From Sphingomonas sp. (GTDB taxonomy: Bacteria > Pseudomonadota > Alphaproteobacteria > Sphingomonadales > Sphingomonadaceae), in assembly GCF_017304615.1 (NCBI RefSeq), contig NZ_JAFKLZ010000001.1, forward strand, positions 186,001-250,000: a stretch of DNA of 64,000 nt. The letters are read 5' to 3'. The position numbers and the translations under genes were made by a program. Within the stretch, counting starts at the first letter, position 1; each line of letters begins with the position of its first letter. The notes under the pieces were generated by a model that saw nothing but the letters and a program-made list of their open reading frames with translations, searched no databases and was not told the DNA's origin. This document shows, piece by piece, positions 42,183-51,714 of this stretch.

Positions 42183-43940
42183 ATGGCCGGGTTGCAGCTT
42201 TCCTATCGCGCGCTGACGCCGATCGCGTGGGTGCGGCGTAAGTTTCGTTCCAGCGAATTCTGGTTCATTGGCCTCGCCATCGCGGTTGGAGCGGCGTCCG
42301 GCCTTGCGACGGTCGCGCTGGGGTCGATCGCGCGGGGAATCCAGCATCTGTTGTTCCGGCTGCCCGATGAACAACGGCTCAGCCTGATGCCGGCGCTAAG
42401 TCCGGCGCAACTCGCGATGCTGCCGCTCGGCGGCGTGGTGCTGGCGGCTTTTTCGTGGGCGGTGCGGTCGCGCAAGCGGACCCTGGTCGATGCGGTCGAG
42501 GCGAACGCGCTGCACGGTGGGCGCATGTCGATGACCGACAGCCTGATCATCGCCGCGCAGACCGCGATCTCGAACGGATTCGGCGCGTCGGTCGGACTCG
42601 AAGCGGGCTATGCTCAATTGGGTAGCGCGGCGGGGTCGGCCGTGGGCCTTGGGCTTGGCGCGCGGCGAGCGGACTTGCGCATTCTGGTCGGGGCGGGAGC
42701 AGGAGCATCGATCGCTGCGGCGTTCGGCGCGCCGCTGGCCGGGGCGTTTTACGCTTTCGAGATCGTGATCGGCGCCTACACGCCCGCCGCGATCGCGCCG
42801 ATCGTCGCGGCGTCGCTCACGGGGAGCCTCGTGGCGCACGCCATGGGCGCGCCGCCTTATGCCGTGGCGGCGGTCAACTCGTCGCTCGCCGTGCCGGGCG
42901 ATCATTATATCCTCTACAGCCTGTTGGGCGCGATCTGCGCGCTGATCGCGATTGCGTTGATGCGCGCGGTGGCCGCGGTGGAGTGGGGCACACGTCGCAT
43001 CAAGCTGCCCAGTTGGGCGCGCCCAGCGGTGGGCGGCGTCCTCATGATCCCGATCGCAGCCTGGTCGCCGCAAGTGCTGTCGGCCGGACATGGCGCACTG
43101 GGCACCGACCTGGCGGTGGGCGCATCGTTGCAGTTCCTCGCGATCGTGCTGGTCGCCAAGGCGCTTGCATCGGTGGTCTCGCTGGGTTTCGGGTTTCGCG
43201 GCGGGTTGTTCTTCGCCTCGTTGTTTCTGGGGACGCTGGCCGGGCATCTGTTCGCCGGGCTGGTCGCGCTGGCGGCCGGCTATCAGATCCTGCCGTCGGG
43301 CGATGCGGCGCTGGTCGGCATGGCCGCGATGGCGGTGGCGGTGATCGGCGCACCGCTGACCATGGCGATGCTGGTGTTCGAAGCGACCAAGAGCTTCCTC
43401 CTGACCGGCGCGGTGATGGCGGCGTCCCTGATCGCGTCGACGATCGTGCGCGAAATGTTCGGCTACAGCTTCTCGACCTGGCGGCTGCATCTGCGTGGCG
43501 AGACGATCAAGAGCGCGCGCGACGTCGGCTGGGTGAAGCTGCTGACCGCCGGGCGCATGATGCGGCATGAGGTCCAGGAAATTCCGGCGAGCGCGACCGC
43601 CGCCGAGTTTCGCCGCCGCTATCCGCTGGGCGCGGTCAGTCGTGTCGTGCTGACCGACGCGAACGGCGATTATGCCGGAATCATTCCGCCCGCGATCGTC
43701 TATGCCGAGGGCGTGGCGCCGGAGACGGTGGTCGAGACGCTCGTACGCACGCCGCTGCCGCCGCTTAGCCCGCAGGACGACATCGTCGCGATCATGGGCA
43801 AGTTCGACGTCGTCCAGGCCGATGAACTCGCGGTGGTCGGGAATGACGGCGTGGTGCTGGGGACGTTGTCCGAGAAATTCGTCCGCAAGCGCTATGCCGA
43901 GGAACTTGAAAAGGCGCAGCGCGAATTGTTCGGGGAGTGA
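42183..43940 (+). CDS. ClC-family chloride channel/antiporter with CBS-like C terminus
   Basis: The product has 585 residues. The membrane part has about 10-12 helices (45-450). The usual GxEGP pore motif reads GLEAGYAQLG, and GFRGGLFFASLFLGTLAGH lies at the GxFxP position. A C-terminal region (470-575) looks like a CBS pair. The non-canonical pore motif is typical of a ClcB-like clade of poorly known selectivity. An RNA leader with terminator lies directly upstream. Confidence 0.87.
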   Translation: MAGLQLSYRALTPIAWVRRKFRSSEFWFIGLAIAVGAASGLATVALGSIARGIQHLLFRLPDEQRLSLMPALSPAQLAMLPLGGVVLAAFSWAVRSRKRTLVDAVEANALHGGRMSMTDSLIIAAQTAISNGFGASVGLEAGYAQLGSAAGSAVGLGLGARRADLRILVGAGAGASIAAAFGAPLAGAFYAFEIVIGAYTPAAIAPIVAASLTGSLVAHAMGAPPYAVAAVNSSLAVPGDHYILYSLLGAICALIAIALMRAVAAVEWGTRRIKLPSWARPAVGGVLMIPIAAWSPQVLSAGHGALGTDLAVGASLQFLAIVLVAKALASVVSLGFGFRGGLFFASLFLGTLAGHLFAGLVALAAGYQILPSGDAALVGMAAMAVAVIGAPLTMAMLVFEATKSFLLTGAVMAASLIASTIVREMFGYSFSTWRLHLRGETIKSARDVGWVKLLTAGRMMRHEVQEIPASATAAEFRRRYPLGAVSRVVLTDANGDYAGIIPPAIVYAEGVAPETVVETLVRTPLPPLSPQDDIVAIMGKFDVVQADELAVVGNDGVVLGTLSEKFVRKRYAEELEKAQRELFGE

Positions 43941-44003
43941 GTCGCTTGTCGTGGACGGCGGACTGGCGCACGGTGTGGACGATAACGACGTGGGGGTGAG
44001 CCG

Positions 44004-45584
44004 ATGCGACCGTTTCTGGCCCTGTTGCTGATCGTGGCGCCCGCCGCGGCATTCGCGCAAAGCCTGCCGGTGGTCGAGGAACAGTCGATCGATCAACTGC
44101 GCGCCGCGATGGCGTCGGGCGTCTCCAGCGAGGCGATTACCCGGGCCTATCTCGCGCGGATCGAGGCGATGGACCGCAAGGGGCCGAGCTTGCGCGCGGT
44201 GATCGCGGTCAATCCCGACGCGATCGCCGAGGCGCAAGCGAGCGACGCGCGGCGCAAGGCGAAGAAACCGCTCGGCCCGCTCGACGGCGTGCCGATCCTG
44301 ATCAAGGATAATATCGAGACCAAGGACCCGGTCGCGACGACGGCGGGGAGCCTGGCGCTCAAGGATAACGTCACGAAGCGCGATGCGCCGGTGGTGGCGC
44401 GATTGCGCGCGCAGGGCGCGGTAATCCTGGGCAAGACCAACCTCAGCGAATGGGCCAATATCCGCTCGACCAAGTCGATGAGCGGGTGGAGTGCGGTGGG
44501 CGGGCTGGTGCGCAATCCCTATGCGCTCGATCGCACCGCCTGCGGATCGTCGAGCGGGACGGGAGCCGGGATCGCGGCGAGCTTCGCGGCGGCGGGGCTG
44601 GGAACCGAGACCGACGGATCGGTGGTGTGCCCGTCGTCGATGAACGGGCTGGTCGGGCTGAAGCCGACCGTGGGCCTGGTCAGCCGCACGTACGTGGTGC
44701 CGATCAGCCACAGCCAGGACACGCCGGGGCCGATGGCGCGGAGTGTGAAGGACGTCGCGATCCTGCTCGATGCGATGGATGCGTTAGACCCCGCCGATCC
44801 GGCGATGGTGGCGCGCCCGCAATACCGGGTTGCGCCGCCTCCCTACACCAGTGTGCTTCCCGGCTCGTCGCTCAAAGGCGTGCGGATCGCGGTGTTGCGC
44901 ACCGACACGCCGGTGCTGGAGAAGGTCAGGTTCGAGCAAGCACTGGCGGTGCTGGAGGCGCAGGGCGCGGTGCTGATCGAGGTGACGCGCCCCAAGACCG
45001 AGGGCATGGGCGACGCCGAGTTCGACGTGCTCAAGTTCGAACTCAAGAGCGACCTCGACACATATCTCGCCTCGACCCCGCCCGCGGTAAAGACTCGCAC
45101 GCTCGATCAGGTGATCGCGTTCAATACTGCCAACAGCGCGGCCGAGATGCCGTATTTCGCGCAGGAAATCTTCGACATGGCGGCAAAGTCGAAGGGCGTG
45201 GACGAGCCTACCTACAAGGACCAGCGCGCCAAGTCATTCGCCGCCGCCAAGGGCGCGATCGACAAGATGCTGGCCGACGCCGGGGCGTCGATCCTGGTCC
45301 AGCCGAGCTATGGCCCCGCCTGGCTGAGCGACCCGGTCTATGGCGACCAGTATAATGGCCCAAGCTCGTCCGAGCTGCCGGCGATTTCGGGCTATCCCAA
45401 CCTCACCGTGCCGATGGGGCTGGTGCGCGGGCTGCCGGTCGGCATCTCGTTCATCGGACCGGCCTGGAGCGAGCGCGAATTGCTGAAGGCGGGCTATGTC
45501 TATGAACAGGCGTCGAAGGCGCGCGTCGCGCCGCGCTACCTGCCGACCGTGGATGCCGGGCCGGAGGTCGAGGCGGCCAAATAA
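44004..45584 (+). CDS. amidase-signature hydrolase, exported
   Basis: The product has 526 residues with a signal peptide (to about 19, AAAFAQ). The amidase signature is present: catalytic Lys in LIKDNIETKD, the Gly/Ser region CGSSSGTGAGIAAS and the nucleophile in GTETDGSVVCPSS. It hydrolyses amides such as aryl or aliphatic amide bonds in the periplasm; the substrate is unknown. Its 3' end overlaps the converging DUF4345 gene by 49 bp. Confidence 0.92.
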   Translation: MRPFLALLLIVAPAAAFAQSLPVVEEQSIDQLRAAMASGVSSEAITRAYLARIEAMDRKGPSLRAVIAVNPDAIAEAQASDARRKAKKPLGPLDGVPILIKDNIETKDPVATTAGSLALKDNVTKRDAPVVARLRAQGAVILGKTNLSEWANIRSTKSMSGWSAVGGLVRNPYALDRTACGSSSGTGAGIAASFAAAGLGTETDGSVVCPSSMNGLVGLKPTVGLVSRTYVVPISHSQDTPGPMARSVKDVAILLDAMDALDPADPAMVARPQYRVAPPPYTSVLPGSSLKGVRIAVLRTDTPVLEKVRFEQALAVLEAQGAVLIEVTRPKTEGMGDAEFDVLKFELKSDLDTYLASTPPAVKTRTLDQVIAFNTANSAAEMPYFAQEIFDMAAKSKGVDEPTYKDQRAKSFAAAKGAIDKMLADAGASILVQPSYGPAWLSDPVYGDQYNGPSSSELPAISGYPNLTVPMGLVRGLPVGISFIGPAWSERELLKAGYVYEQASKARVAPRYLPTVDAGPEVEAAK

Positions 45585-45964
45585 CGCCGCGCGAACCCGG
45601 CCCGCCACAGCATCAGGAGCGGCACGACGCCGAGTTCCATCGCGAGGCCGAACAGGTGGCCCGTGCTGGGCGGCCCGACCGACAGCAGCGAGACGACGCG
45701 CGCCAGGCCGCCGCAAATCACGAGCGCGCCGAGCAAGCGGAAGCGCGAGCCCTTGACCTCGATATTGGGGATGCAGGTGGCGAACGCGACGCCGACCCCG
45801 AAGAAGATGCCCGAGATATAGCGGAAATGGCTGTCGAGATCGGTGGGCACCACCGGTGGGTGACCGAGAAACGAAGGGCCGCGGACGATGCTTTCGCCGC
45901 CGATCGACAATGGCACCAGGCACGCGATCGCGACGACGATCTGCAGCATGCGCTTTTCGGTCAC
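45536..45964 (-). CDS. DUF4345 membrane protein
   Basis: The product has 142 residues and four hydrophobic helices. HFRYISGIFFGVGVAFATCIPNI matches the family. Its function is unknown. It overlaps the next gene (DUF2721) by four bases and the amidase tail by 49 bp. Confidence 0.8.
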   Translation of the reverse strand: MTEKRMLQIVVAIACLVPLSIGGESIVRGPSFLGHPPVVPTDLDSHFRYISGIFFGVGVAFATCIPNIEVKGSRFRLLGALVICGGLARVVSLLSVGPPSTGHLFGLAMELGVVPLLMLWRAGFARRYLAASTSGPASTVGR

Positions 45965-46413
45965 TTGTGCTCGAGCAGTTCGGCGCGGATATGGACGGCG
46001 CGGAGCGAAATCCGCACCTCGACGATGAACGCGACCAGCGACGCGATCAGGAACAGCATCGCGAGGATGAAGACCAGCGCGACATAGGTGCCGAATTTCA
46101 GGTCGGCGAGTTCGGCGACGAACAGCAATGCGACGACGGTGCAGGTCATGATCGCGCTGGATACCGCGAGGAACAGCGACAAGTTGATGATCGAGATTCG
46201 CCGGTCGAGCAGCCGCAGTTCCCAGACGTGGCGGTCATGCTCCGGCCCGGTCGATCGCGGGTGCAGTTCCTCCAGCGCGCGGGCGCGGTCAACGACGCGC
46301 GCCATCCGCCCGGCCAGCACGTTGAGCAACCCCGCTATGCCCGCCAGCATGAACACCGGGGACAGCGAAAGCTGGATCGTCTGGGCGATCGTCGAGACGG
46401 TGGCGACTTGCAT
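45961..46413 (-). CDS. DUF2721 membrane protein
   Basis: The product has 150 residues with three hydrophobic helices (about 16-34, 74-98 and 106-130). LDRRISIINLSLFLAVSSAIM is characteristic. It forms a two-gene operon with DUF4345 (ATGA-type overlap). Function is unknown. Confidence 0.85.
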   Translation of the reverse strand: MQVATVSTIAQTIQLSLSPVFMLAGIAGLLNVLAGRMARVVDRARALEELHPRSTGPEHDRHVWELRLLDRRISIINLSLFLAVSSAIMTCTVVALLFVAELADLKFGTYVALVFILAMLFLIASLVAFIVEVRISLRAVHIRAELLEHK

Positions 46414-46494
46414 CGCGGCGCATGATGCCGATCAGTGCGCGTTTAGGGAAGTCATCACTGCTTGGTAACGCCTGTCGTCTAGAGCAAGCGCGCG

Positions 46495-47586
46495 ATGACC
46501 AAGCCCATGCTGCTTTCAGAGTTCACCCGACTGCCGGCCGCGACGCGCGCGGCGGCGTTCGAAGGGCTGTCGGCGCTGATCGACACCGTCGCCGACGCCG
46601 CGCCGGAGAGTCATCGCTTCCTGCGCTATCAATGGTTCGCCGCCGCGACCGCCGCCTACGGCCTGCGCGCGCGGACTTTGGTGGTCGAGCATGACGGCGA
46701 TCCGGTGATCGCGCTCCCGTTCGCGAGTTTCGGCCCGACCCCGGCGCGGCTGGCGATGGTGCCCGGATGCTACTGGCCGTTTCGCGGCTTTCCCGCCGCC
46801 GAACATGCCGAGCCCGCCGCGTTCGACGCGCTGGTCGATCGGCTGGGGCAGCAGGTCAACGGCCTGCGGATCGGGCCGAGTTATGACGGCGATCCCGCAA
46901 CGACCGCGCTGATAGCAGCGGCGAAGCGGCGCGGCTGGGTGGTGCTCGATCGCTTCGTCGCCGACAGCTACGCGCTCGACATGGTCGCGGCGCAGGCCGG
47001 GGAGGGCGGCTGGCCCCGCAATTCGACGCTGAAGAAGAATCGGTTCCACGAAAAGCACCTTGCCGAGCACGGCGAGCTTGCCTGGACGTTCCTGTCGGGG
47101 GCCGACTTGCTCGCGGGCGGGTTCGATCTGCTCGCAAAAATCGAGGAAAAGAGCTGGATCGCCGACCGCACCGACGGCAGCGACGCGAAGTTCACGAAGC
47201 ACGGTCATGGCGCGTTCTGGCGACAGGCAGCGGGCGATCCGGTGGTGGCGGGCATGATGTGGGCGGCGTTGCTGACGGTCGATGGCGAACCCGCGGCTTT
47301 CTCGTTCGATTTGAACGTCGGCCGTCTCAAATATGCGATCGCCAACAGCTACGATCCCGCGTTCGCCAGGCATTCGCCGGGCAAATTGCTCTATTATCGC
47401 AATCTCTCTCGCGCACTCGACGATGGTATGACGACGGTCGATTGGGGTGCGGGCGATAGCGGTTACAAGCGTGTCATCGGCGCGGAGAAGGGCCCGGCGA
47501 TTCGCGACTGGCTGTTGCTGCGGCCCGGCGCGCCCGCGTTGCTGGGCCAGGTGCTCAAGGGGATGTGGCGGCGGTCGGGTCAGTAG
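46495..47586 (+). CDS. CelD/BioF2-like GNAT-family protein
   Basis: The product has 363 residues. The C-terminal half has the GNAT-like core of the CelD/FemAB-like group (PAAFSFDLNVGRLKYAIANSYDPAFARHSPGKLL, then DWGAGDSGYKR). It may acylate polysaccharide or cell-wall precursors. The 3' end overlaps the converging ParB-like gene by 32 bp. Confidence 0.82.
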   Translation: MTKPMLLSEFTRLPAATRAAAFEGLSALIDTVADAAPESHRFLRYQWFAAATAAYGLRARTLVVEHDGDPVIALPFASFGPTPARLAMVPGCYWPFRGFPAAEHAEPAAFDALVDRLGQQVNGLRIGPSYDGDPATTALIAAAKRRGWVVLDRFVADSYALDMVAAQAGEGGWPRNSTLKKNRFHEKHLAEHGELAWTFLSGADLLAGGFDLLAKIEEKSWIADRTDGSDAKFTKHGHGAFWRQAAGDPVVAGMMWAALLTVDGEPAAFSFDLNVGRLKYAIANSYDPAFARHSPGKLLYYRNLSRALDDGMTTVDWGAGDSGYKRVIGAEKGPAIRDWLLLRPGAPALLGQVLKGMWRRSGQ

Positions 47587-48382
47587 CCCACGTCACGGCG
47601 ATGCCGTCCTCCGCGGCGCCATCGATCATCGCTTTCACGACGCGGGCGAGCGTTTCTGGCGGGAGTTGGTCCTCTGCGCCGATCCGGAACGTCACGCCGT
47701 TCGCGCTCGCATCGACGATGCTCAGCGACACATCGAGCGGCGGCGGCGCGTCCGCCAGGCCGACAGCATCGATCAGCCGCATTACCTCGCCCGCCGGATA
47801 GGGCGGCAAGCCGTCGCTCCGCCGCGCATCCTGCGCGCGGGCGATCTGGCGGGCGGTCGCGAGGATGGCGGGGGCCAGCGGGCCGTCGAGCCGCTCCGCC
47901 AGATCGGCGGCGACGTCGGCGGGAAGGGCCTCACCGCCGAGCGCGGCGACGATCGGTTCGGGCAATACCGGCTGTAGCAGTGCGGGCGCTTCGGTCGCCA
48001 GCTGCCCCGCGCCGTCGTCATCGACCAGTTCGACCCGCACCAGCAGATCGAGGTGCGGAATCGCGACGTCGCGCAAATGACGCACCGCGACCCAGTCGCG
48101 CGCGCCGGCGATCACCTCATATTCGAACAGGGCGTCGTCGAACACGGGACGCACCGTTACCGGCTCGCGCTGCCCTTCACGCGCGATCACCGTGATGCGA
48201 TCGCGACATTCCTCGGGGGTTGGCCCCTGCAGACCGCTCCACAGCCGGACGCGCGCCGGATCGACGCGAAACGAACCCGGCGGGTCGGCGGTTGGGACAG
48301 CCTCTTCCTCGTCGTCCTGGCGGCGGGACATGGAGCGCAGCAGGCTGGCGAAGCTGGGCTTGCTGCTGCGGGGCGCGGTCAT
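47555..48382 (-). CDS. orphan ParB-like nuclease/partition domain protein
   Basis: The product has 275 residues. Residues 45-115 fit the ParB N-terminal domain (FRVDPARVRLWSG, REGQREPVTVRPV, EYEVIAGARDWVA). The rest is a helical/beta region with no clear ParB HTH. No parA or parS cluster is nearby, and it is not next to the replication origin genes. Starts at 48382 (ATG) or 48406 (GTG) are both possible. Confidence 0.7.
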   Translation of the reverse strand: MTAPRSSKPSFASLLRSMSRRQDDEEEAVPTADPPGSFRVDPARVRLWSGLQGPTPEECRDRITVIAREGQREPVTVRPVFDDALFEYEVIAGARDWVAVRHLRDVAIPHLDLLVRVELVDDDGAGQLATEAPALLQPVLPEPIVAALGGEALPADVAADLAERLDGPLAPAILATARQIARAQDARRSDGLPPYPAGEVMRLIDAVGLADAPPPLDVSLSIVDASANGVTFRIGAEDQLPPETLARVVKAMIDGAAEDGIAVTWATDPTAATSP

Positions 48383-48509
48383 GGCGTCAGTGTATGCGGC
48401 ATTCACGCGTGGCGGTAGCGAAAATGCGCGTGTTCGCGTGTCTCCAATCGGCCCGGACGTTCAACTTTTATGTTGCACCGCAAAATAATTGGGGTAGAGG
48501 CTTTAACAT

Positions 48510-48523
48510 ATAAGCAGGCTTAT
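48510..48523. promoter_or_regulatory. MarR-type operator candidate
   Basis: ATAAGC and GCTTAT pair across AG, in an AT-rich block just before the MarR gene. Its size and position fit autoregulation of the marR-emrAB operon. Confidence 0.5.
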
Positions 48524-48536
48524 TATATTGACGGTC

Positions 48537-48989
48537 ATGAGCGACTCACTCGGTTTCCTGATCAGCGACGTATCGCGTTTGCTCCGCCGCCGGTTCGACG
48601 AGCGCGCGCGGCAGATCGGGGCGACGCGCGCGCAATGGCGCACCCTGACGGTGCTCAACCGCAGCGAAGGCATCAATCAGGGCGCGCTGGCCGAGTTGCT
48701 GGATGTCGAGCCGATCACGGCATGCCGGATGATAGACCGGCTGGAGGAGTCCGGGCTGGTCGAGCGTCGCCGCGATCCCGCCGATCGGCGCGCTTGGTTG
48801 TTGTTCCTGACCGACAAATCGCGGCCGATGCTCGACGATCTCCGCGACATGGGCGGCGATTTGATCGACCAGGCGTTGGTGGGAATGCCGCCCCCGGCGC
48901 GAGAGGCGTTGAACGATTCCCTCGATTTGATTCGCGCGAACCTGCTCGCGCTTCCCGCTCCCCGCACGACCGAGACCGCCCATGGCTGA
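48537..48989 (+). CDS. MarR-family transcriptional regulator
   Basis: The product has 150 residues with the winged-helix core (GALAELLDVEPITACRMIDRLEESGLVERRRDPADRR). It probably represses emrAB downstream; the stop overlaps the next start by eight bases. ATG 48537 is used; TTG 48528 is less likely. Confidence 0.93.
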   Translation: MSDSLGFLISDVSRLLRRRFDERARQIGATRAQWRTLTVLNRSEGINQGALAELLDVEPITACRMIDRLEESGLVERRRDPADRRAWLLFLTDKSRPMLDDLRDMGGDLIDQALVGMPPPAREALNDSLDLIRANLLALPAPRTTETAHG

Positions 48990-50070
48990 CGCCGATCCCA
49001 AGATTAAACCAGTGGCCGACCAGGTCGCCGCGGCCAACGTCATCGAAAGCGTCGAGGCGCCCGCGCCCAAGCAGCGGCGCTGGGGCCGGATCGGCCTGAT
49101 GGCGATCGTGCCGCTGCTGATTGCGGCGGTCGCGGGCTATTTCTACCTGACCGGCGGCCGCTACGAATCGACCGACAACGCCTATGTCGAACAGGACACA
49201 GTCTCGATCAGCCCCGACGTGTCGGGCCGCATCGTCGAAGTCCGCGTTCGCGAGAACCAGCCGGTCAAGGCGGGCGACATCCTGTTCGTGATCGACCCCG
49301 AACCGTATCGCATCGCGCTCGAACAAGCCAACGCAGCGATCGCGAGCGCGCGAGTCAACGTCTCGACCATGGCGACGGACACCGGCGGCGCCGCGGCTGA
49401 TGTCGAAAGCGCCAATGCCGACATCGCGCTGGCGCAGGCGACGTGGGAGCGGCAGAACGCGCTGTGGAAGAAGGGCTTCACCACGAAGGCGTCGCTCGAC
49501 GCCGCGCAGCATGAGGTGCTCGCCGCGAAGGCGCGCCTCGCGACCGCGCGCGCCGCAGTGGAAAAGGCGAAGGTCCAGCTGGGATCGGGCGTCGCCGGGT
49601 CGGGCGTTCCCGCCGCCGTCCAGGCCGCGATGGCCGAGCGCGACAAGGCCGCGCTCAACCTGGCGCGCACCGTGGTCCGCGCGCCGCATGACGGCATCAT
49701 CACCCAGACCAGCCGGTTGCAGGTCGGCAACATCACCCCATCGGGCGTTCCCGCGCTCAGCCTGGTCGTGACCTCGCCCTGGGTGACGGCGAACTTCAAG
49801 GAAACACAGCTCGCCAACATGCGCGTCGGCCAGCCGGTCGAGTTGAAGTTCGACGCCTATCCCGGCGTGAAACTGTGCGGCAAGGTGCAGAGCATCGGTG
49901 CGGGCACCGGATCGTCGGCGTCGATCCTGCCGGCGCAGAACGCGACCGGCAATTGGGTCAAGGTGACCCAGCGCGTGCCGGTTCGCATCTCGATCGCCTG
50001 CAAGACGGACCGCGCGTTGATCACCGGCCTGTCGACCGACGTCAGCGTCGATACCAAGCCCAATGGCTAG
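48982..50070 (+). CDS. emrA: EmrA-family membrane-fusion efflux protein
   Basis: The product has 362 residues. It has one N-terminal transmembrane helix (about 35-55), a biotinyl-lipoyl fold (STDNAYVEQDTVSISPDVSGRI) and a helical hairpin (WERQNALWKKGFTTKASLDAAQHEV). It links the EmrB pump to an outer-membrane channel. Overlaps on both sides show a tight operon. Confidence 0.93.
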   Translation: MADADPKIKPVADQVAAANVIESVEAPAPKQRRWGRIGLMAIVPLLIAAVAGYFYLTGGRYESTDNAYVEQDTVSISPDVSGRIVEVRVRENQPVKAGDILFVIDPEPYRIALEQANAAIASARVNVSTMATDTGGAAADVESANADIALAQATWERQNALWKKGFTTKASLDAAQHEVLAAKARLATARAAVEKAKVQLGSGVAGSGVPAAVQAAMAERDKAALNLARTVVRAPHDGIITQTSRLQVGNITPSGVPALSLVVTSPWVTANFKETQLANMRVGQPVELKFDAYPGVKLCGKVQSIGAGTGSSASILPAQNATGNWVKVTQRVPVRISIACKTDRALITGLSTDVSVDTKPNG

Positions 50071-51634
50071 CGCGGCCGCTCCCGCACGGTCGGGAGCGGC
50101 GGCAGCGCAACCGGCGCTCAGCAAGCCGCTGCTCGCAACGTCGAACCGTCCGCTCCTCACTATCGGCGTGATGGGCGCGATGGTGATGCAGATCCTCGAC
50201 ACGACGATCGCCAACGTCGCGCTGCCGCACATGACGGCGGAATTGGGCGCGACCAACGACACGATTACCTGGGTTCTGACCAGCTATATCGTGGCGACCG
50301 CGATCGCGTTGCCGGCGACCGGCTGGCTGAGCGATCGGCTGGGCAGCCGCAACCTGTTCCTGATCGCGGTCGGCGGTTTTATCGCCGCCTCCGCTTTGTG
50401 CGGGACGGCGGTCAATCTGGGCGAGATGGTGATGTTCCGCGCGCTCCAGGGGATTTTCGCGGCGTTCATCAACCCGCTGTCGCAAACCGCGATGATCGAC
50501 ATCAACCCGAAGGAGCGCCAGGCGCAGGCGATGTCGGTATGGGGGATGGGCGTGATGGTCGGCCCGATCCTGGGCCCGGTGTTGGGCGGCTATCTGACCG
50601 ACAATTTCAACTGGCGCTGGGTATTCTACGTCAACGTGCCGGTCGGCGCGCTGACCTTCGCGATCCTGTGGTTCCTGCTCCCGTCGCGCCCGAAGGCGGA
50701 GCGGAGTTTCGACTTTACCGGCTTCGTCTTTGTCGGGCTTGCCGTGTCGAGTTTTCAGCTGATGCTCGACCGCGGCCAGAGCCAGGACTGGTTCTCGAGC
50801 TGGGAAATCATCATCGAGGGGCTGATCGCCATCGCCTCTCTATGGGTGGCGGTGGTGCATTTCGCGACCGCCGAAAAGCCGCTGTTCGACCGCCATCTGT
50901 TCAAGAATCGCAACCTGGTCATGGGCATGGTGTTCATGGTCATCATCGGCATTTCGACGATGGCGCCGATGGCGCTGCTGCCGTCCATGCTGCAGCAATT
51001 GTTCGGCTATTCGGTCGTGCAGACCGGCGAGATGATGGCGCCGCGTGGCGTCGGCGTGCTGTTCACGATGTGGCTCGCGGGCCGCCTGCTCGGCAAGGTC
51101 GATACGCGCGCGGTGATCGCGATCGGACTGATCCTGTTCGGCTGGTCGTTGCACATGATGGCGACCTGGTCGCTGGAAATGGATTTCTGGCCGGTCATCA
51201 TTTCCGGCTTCGTCCAGGGGCTGGGCATGGGACTGGTGTTTATGCCGCTCAACAGCCTCGCCTTCGCGACGCTGGAGGCGCACTTCCGGACCGACGGGTC
51301 AAGCCTGCTCAACCTGATGCGGTCGATCGGTCAATCGGCGGGCATCTCCATGGTTACCGTGTTGCTCGCGCGCAATATTCAGGTGAGCCACGCCGACCTT
51401 GCCCAGCATGTAACCGACAAGATGGTCCCCGGCCTCAATCTGACGCAGATCTTTCAGTTCGGCATCGTGTCCGACGCTGTGTTCGAAATGATGGACGGGA
51501 TGATCAACAAGCAAGCGGCGATGATCGCCTATATCGACGATTTCTACCTGATGATGTGGATCACGATCGGCGTGCTGCCGCTGGTGCTGCTGCTCAAGAA
51601 GCCGGCCAAGATCGAAGTGGTCCACGCGGAATAA
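50063..51634 (+). CDS. emrB: DHA2-family (EmrB/QacA) MFS efflux pump
   Basis: The product has 523 residues with 14 transmembrane helices. The family markers are LDTTIANVALPHM, VLTSYIVATAIALPATGWL, GWLSDRLGSRN and the motif C-like GPILGPVLGGYLTDN. It exports hydrophobic drugs via EmrA. It is the last gene of the MarR operon. Confidence 0.94.
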   Translation: MASAAAPARSGAAAAQPALSKPLLATSNRPLLTIGVMGAMVMQILDTTIANVALPHMTAELGATNDTITWVLTSYIVATAIALPATGWLSDRLGSRNLFLIAVGGFIAASALCGTAVNLGEMVMFRALQGIFAAFINPLSQTAMIDINPKERQAQAMSVWGMGVMVGPILGPVLGGYLTDNFNWRWVFYVNVPVGALTFAILWFLLPSRPKAERSFDFTGFVFVGLAVSSFQLMLDRGQSQDWFSSWEIIIEGLIAIASLWVAVVHFATAEKPLFDRHLFKNRNLVMGMVFMVIIGISTMAPMALLPSMLQQLFGYSVVQTGEMMAPRGVGVLFTMWLAGRLLGKVDTRAVIAIGLILFGWSLHMMATWSLEMDFWPVIISGFVQGLGMGLVFMPLNSLAFATLEAHFRTDGSSLLNLMRSIGQSAGISMVTVLLARNIQVSHADLAQHVTDKMVPGLNLTQIFQFGIVSDAVFEMMDGMINKQAAMIAYIDDFYLMMWITIGVLPLVLLLKKPAKIEVVHAE

Positions 51635-51714
51635 ATCGTGTCATGTGCGCGTGATTTCCGCGTCGGCGCCTCCATCGCGTCGTGCTGGCGGGTCGCGGGT
51701 GGGAGAGTGGTCGC

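Noticed and set aside
42396-44711. A 771-codon leftward frame opposite the ClC and amidase genes
   Set aside because: Both plus-strand genes are well supported; the antisense product is basic and low-complexity.
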